Positions 61,271-64,000 of a DNA stretch of 64,000 nt are shown piece by piece; position 1 is the first letter of the stretch, and each line of letters begins with the position of its first letter. The stretch covers positions 1-64,000 of the forward strand of contig JAFSWZ010000019.1 of the NCBI GenBank assembly GCA_017450125.1. The letters run 5' to 3'. The DNA is from Synergistaceae bacterium. Lineage in GTDB: Bacteria; Synergistota; Synergistia; Synergistales; Aminobacteriaceae. The notes beneath the pieces are model-generated. The model saw nothing but the letters and a program-made list of their open reading frames with translations, was not told the origin of the DNA and did not search any database. Both the position numbers and the translations under genes were made by a program.

Positions 61271-62875
61271 ATGCGCCTGACTTATGAAGGCATCAAAGAC
61301 GTTCAGGCCTGGAACGCAGCAGGAATTGACCTGCCTCCCTACAGCCCCGCAGAACTCGCCGCGAACACCCGCAAATCTCCGCGCTGGGTACATTTCGGCA
61401 TCGGCAACATCTTCCGCATCTTCGTCGGAGGAATCGCGGACAGCCTCATACGCGCCGGACTGATGGACACAGGCATAATCTGCGCAGAAACGTTTGATTT
61501 TGACGTGGTCGACAAGATCTATAAGCCGTTCGACAACCTTGCTCTTGCAGTTACGCTTTACCCGGACGGAAAACAGGATAAGCGCGTACTTGCTTCCCTC
61601 ACCGAAGCCGTGAAAGCTCAGCCCCGTTTCACCGACGACTGGGCACGCCTCAAGGAAGTCTTCACAGCCCCGAGCCTTCAGCTGGTCTCCTTCACGATTA
61701 CGGAGAAGGGTTACGCTCTGCACGGTGCGGACGGAAAATATTTCCCGTTCGTGAATGCTGACATCGAGAACGGCCCGGAGAAGTGCGGCGGAGCTATGGC
61801 TGTCGTTGCGTCAATGCTCTTCGCACGCTTCAAGGCAGGTGCTCAGCCCATCGCCCTCGTCTCGATGGACAACGTCTCCCACAACGGCCAGAAGCTGCGT
61901 GAATCCGTCGTCGACATGGCGGAGAAGTGGTACGAGAGAAATTTTGTGCCCGCAGATTTTGTTGCGTGGGTCAAGGATGAAGGCAAAGTGTCTTTCGCGT
62001 GGACGATGATCGACAAGATTACCCCGCGCCCGTCTGAGGATGTGGCCAAGATGCTCGAAACTTCCGGCGTTGAGGACATGGGGATTGTCGTAACCAGCAA
62101 GAGAACCTACATTGCACCGTTCGTGAACGCAGAGAAGCCCGGCTATCTCGTCATTGAGGACAAATTCCCGAACGGCAGGCCTCCTCTCGAAAAGGCAGAG
62201 CAGGTCTACATGACTGACCGCAACACCGTCAACCTCTCCGAGCGCATGAAGCTCACAACCTGCCTCAACCCGATTCACTCGGCACTGTGCACGTACGACA
62301 GGCTGTTAGGCTACGAGCTTTTTGCTGACGGAATGCATGACCCGGAACTCTCCAAGCTCGCACAGAGAGTCGGCTACGATGACGGCCTTCCTGTAGTTAC
62401 GGATCCGGGCATAATCTCACCGCGCGATTTCCTGAAGGAGTGCCTTGAAGTGAGATTCCCGAACGCGTATTTAGGCGACACCAGCGCACGAATAGCTACG
62501 GACATTTCGCAGGGTCTGGCGTTCAGGTTCGGCGAGACGGTGAAGGCGTATGTTGCGCGCGACGGTTCGGCCAAGAACCTGACGGGTATTCCGCTGGCGA
62601 TTGCGGGGTGGCTCAGGTATCTGCTGGCTGTCGACGACAACGGGGAGAAGTTCGAGCTGTCTCCTGACCCGATGAACGCCGAGATGACCGCACACTTCGC
62701 GGGAGTTACCCCCGATAACGCGGCAGAGAAGCTGAAGCCGATTCTGAGCAACACGCACATTTTCGGGGTTGACCTGTACGAGGCTGGGCTGGGCGGAAAG
62801 ATTGAGGAGATGTTCACGGAGATGCTCAAGGGCAACGGAGCAGTGAGGGCAGTCCTCAAGAAGTACTTAGCATAA
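61271..62875 (+). CDS. mannitol dehydrogenase family protein (mannitol 2-dehydrogenase/fructuronate reductase type)
   Basis: A 534-residue long-chain NAD-dependent polyol dehydrogenase. The N-terminal nucleotide region is HFGIGNIFRIFVGG (about 38-51) and the catalytic Lys-Asn-His set is in KLTTCLNPIHSALC near residue 330. It interconverts a polyol or hexuronate with its keto form. It stands alone after the regulator, with AGAAAGGA upstream of its ATG. Together with the SDR and zinc dehydrogenase it supports a polyol/hexuronate pathway. Confidence 0.92.
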   Translation: MRLTYEGIKDVQAWNAAGIDLPPYSPAELAANTRKSPRWVHFGIGNIFRIFVGGIADSLIRAGLMDTGIICAETFDFDVVDKIYKPFDNLALAVTLYPDGKQDKRVLASLTEAVKAQPRFTDDWARLKEVFTAPSLQLVSFTITEKGYALHGADGKYFPFVNADIENGPEKCGGAMAVVASMLFARFKAGAQPIALVSMDNVSHNGQKLRESVVDMAEKWYERNFVPADFVAWVKDEGKVSFAWTMIDKITPRPSEDVAKMLETSGVEDMGIVVTSKRTYIAPFVNAEKPGYLVIEDKFPNGRPPLEKAEQVYMTDRNTVNLSERMKLTTCLNPIHSALCTYDRLLGYELFADGMHDPELSKLAQRVGYDDGLPVVTDPGIISPRDFLKECLEVRFPNAYLGDTSARIATDISQGLAFRFGETVKAYVARDGSAKNLTGIPLAIAGWLRYLLAVDDNGEKFELSPDPMNAEMTAHFAGVTPDNAAEKLKPILSNTHIFGVDLYEAGLGGKIEEMFTEMLKGNGAVRAVLKKYLA

Positions 62876-62882
62876 CAGAAAG

Positions 62883-62905
62883 CCCGGAGGCTCGGAGCTT
62901 CCGGG
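62883..62905. terminator. hairpin after the mannitol dehydrogenase gene
   Basis: CCCGGA (62883-62888) pairs with TCCGGG (62900-62905). On the minus strand it is followed by CTTTCTGTT, so it may mainly end transcripts of the Fe-S genes. Confidence 0.5.
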
Positions 62906-62956
62906 TCATTCATGCGGTAGTGCCTCCTTTTCAGGTAGAGTATACCGCATGAATGA
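62906..62956. repeat. perfect 14-bp inverted repeat with ribosome site in the loop
   Basis: TCATTCATGCGGTA (62906-62919) and TACCGCATGAATGA (62943-62956) are exact inverted repeats around a 23-base loop. On the minus strand the loop contains AAAAGGAGG about 9 bases before an ATG. It lies between convergent genes and can act as a terminator stem for both; see findings. Confidence 0.8.
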
Positions 62957-63514
62957 TTAGCGTGCTTTGAGCCTGCAGATAATCTGCGTCATTGTACCCA
63001 TCGGGCAGAAGGTGCACCAGGTTCTTGGCCGCCAGAGTGCCATCACACACAAGCCTATAATCTCGCTCGTCAGCATTAGGCTGTAGAGGCCGAAGCTGAA
63101 CTGAGCCGCCCATTCAGGAGAACTCCCCGCAGTATACGCCCACCCGAACGGAACGCGGAACACCCAGAGGAGCTTCACTGTCTCGCTTAACGATGATGCT
63201 CCGCCGAACACCAGCCATGTCTGATAGATTACGTTCATGAACATCACCATGAAGAACGCAAGGAAGCCGTACCTGAACCATTTTGACGACAGCCAGCGCG
63301 GTGCGGGACTGCCCGAACGTTTCAGGAGCGCGAAGAGCTGCCCCCTTCCGCAGAGCCTGTTGCAGAAGAACTTGTTTCCCCACACGACCGCAAACACCAG
63401 CGGAAGCATGAACTCAATCACGCCGAGCCACGCAAAGAGTATGTTGAAGAAGCCCAGCGTGAAATACAGCACCGGCCACAACCACATGTACGAGTACCAG
63501 TGTTCAGCCTTCAC
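62957..63514 (-). CDS. membrane 4Fe-4S protein (NapH/polyferredoxin-like)
   Basis: About 185 residues with four or five membrane helices and two short Cys motifs, CNRLCGRG near residue 50 and CTFCPMG near residue 170, as in the Fer4_5 membrane domain of NapH and CcoG. It probably passes electrons between the membrane and the adjacent ferredoxin. A GTG at 63514 is preferred over a TTG at 63520, because GAGGTGA sits six bases before it. It overlaps the ferredoxin gene by 11 bases. Confidence 0.82.
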   Translation of the reverse strand: MKAEHWYSYMWLWPVLYFTLGFFNILFAWLGVIEFMLPLVFAVVWGNKFFCNRLCGRGQLFALLKRSGSPAPRWLSSKWFRYGFLAFFMVMFMNVIYQTWLVFGGASSLSETVKLLWVFRVPFGWAYTAGSSPEWAAQFSFGLYSLMLTSEIIGLCVMALWRPRTWCTFCPMGTMTQIICRLKAR

Positions 63515-63701
63515 GAGCAATCACCTCGATTACATCGGCGGGGCAAGTCTTAGTGCACAGCCCGCATCCCACGCACAGAGCTTCATTAACGACGGCGTAA
63601 CAGCCCTTGAAGATTGAGATTGCGTCTCTGGGACAGACATTAGTACACGCACCGCATGAGACGCACAAATCTCTGTTGACGCTTGCGAGTCTCTTAGCCA
63701 A
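63504..63701 (-). CDS. 2[4Fe-4S] ferredoxin
   Basis: A 65-residue ferredoxin with two complete cluster motifs, [12 protein letters not shown] (near 13-24) and [12 protein letters not shown] (near 43-54). It is a likely electron donor to the hybrid-cluster protein. The start is a TTG with GAGGG seven bases upstream. It overlaps the end of hcp by eight bases and the membrane protein gene by 11 bases, so the three genes are translated as a coupled unit. Confidence 0.92.
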   Translation of the reverse strand: MAKRLASVNRDLCVSCGACTNVCPRDAISIFKGCYAVVNEALCVGCGLCTKTCPADVIEVIAREG

Positions 63702-64000
63702 GAATAGCCCTCAAATCTTCATCAGGTGTTGTTGTCGGAGCAATGTTGAAGTTCTCGACGAGGAACTTAAGCACCGCCGGAGACACGAACGCCGGGAGCG
63801 TCGGGCCGAGCCGGATATTCTTTATGCCGAGAGCCAGCAGGGTAAGCAGTACGCAAACCGCTTTCTGTTCGTACCACGATAGCACGATAGACAGCGGGAG
63901 GTCATTAACTCCACACCCAAACGCTTCAGCCAGAGCGGACGCAACCTTAATCGCGCTGTAAGCATCGTTGCACTGTCCCATGTCCATAATGCGCGGGAAA
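63694..64000 (-). CDS. hcp: hybrid-cluster protein (hydroxylamine reductase), C-terminal part
   Basis: The frame runs from the window's right edge to a stop at 63694. The first complete codons read [17 protein letters not shown], the conserved C-terminal cluster-binding segment of Hcp, and the remaining approximately 100 residues match the family's last domain. Hcp acts as an NO reductase/hydroxylamine reductase and protein nitrosylase under anaerobic nitrosative stress. The rest of the gene lies outside the window. Confidence 0.9.
   Translation of the reverse strand, partial: FPRIMDMGQCNDAYSAIKVASALAEAFGCGVNDLPLSIVLSWYEQKAVCVLLTLLALGIKNIRLGPTLPAFVSPAVLKFLVENFNIAPTTTPDEDLRAILG

Overview
The window is about 64 kb of bacterial chromosome, moderately GC-rich, with strong AGGAGG-type ribosome binding sites and frequent TTG/GTG starts. 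The gene set points to an anaerobic, amino-acid- and organic-acid-using bacterium: a TAXI-type TRAP transporter with a fused permease, an exported FMN/FAD reductase of the urocanate/fumarate reductase type, indolepyruvate:ferredoxin oxidoreductase with phenylacetate-CoA ligase and ACT proteins, an alanine/sodium symporter with a D-2-hydroxyacid dehydrogenase, and a hybrid-cluster protein with ferredoxins. This mix is typical of Synergistota (Synergistaceae), probably gut-associated. That assignment is inference from gene content and no marker gene proves it. I saw no CRISPR array, rRNA, transposase or prophage genes.

Layout. 0-7.8 kb: exported flavoprotein reductase (-), then MscS-type channel, TAXI binding protein and TRAP permease (+). 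7.8-12.2 kb: housekeeping block on the minus strand, ftsH, tRNA-Gln, glmU, prs. 12.3-15.9 kb: rlmN, fcl (-), queH, a HIT protein and a YigZ/IMPACT protein. 16-19.7 kb: a single-chain nuclease-methylase-specificity protein and an RNase Z-like hydrolase. 19.8-22.2 kb: sodium:solute symporter and amidohydrolase. 22.3-26.7 kb: 6-phospho-beta-glucosidase and a beta-glucoside PTS EIIBCA, with an AT-richer Sel1-repeat gene between them. 26.7-29.4 kb: two small secreted proteins and a decayed LytTR/GHKL two-component pair. 29.5-34.1 kb: iorA-iorB-paaK-ACT-ACT (-). 34.3-39.2 kb: a HEPN-like/ankyrin protein, then an acyl-CoA synthetase and an MBL hydrolase. 39.3-44.1 kb: a membrane acyltransferase fused to a large extra domain, lgt, and a DegP-like protease. 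44.2-48.9 kb: D-2-hydroxyacid dehydrogenase and AGCS symporter (-), PfkB kinase and CPA2 antiporter (+). 49-62.9 kb: two complete sugar ABC transporters in divergent operons, with an SDR, a zinc alcohol dehydrogenase and a mannitol-dehydrogenase-family enzyme, forming a sugar/polyol module. 62.9-64 kb: a membrane Fe-S protein, a ferredoxin and the 3' end of hcp (-), cut by the window edge.

The genes suggest uptake of organic acids, amino acids and sugars or polyols, with electrons handled through ferredoxin and an exported flavin reductase. Regulation visible in the DNA is mostly structural. Hairpin terminators separate each sugar-binding-protein gene from the rest of its ABC operon. Two similar bidirectional terminators end convergent gene pairs, a near-leaderless promoter precedes queH, and a promoter built into the ftsH stop codon serves tRNA-Gln.

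The most unusual items are the HEPN-duplication/ankyrin protein, the one-chain restriction-modification protein, the acyltransferase fusion with a displaced start, and the tetranucleotide repeat just downstream of a consensus promoter at the left edge.
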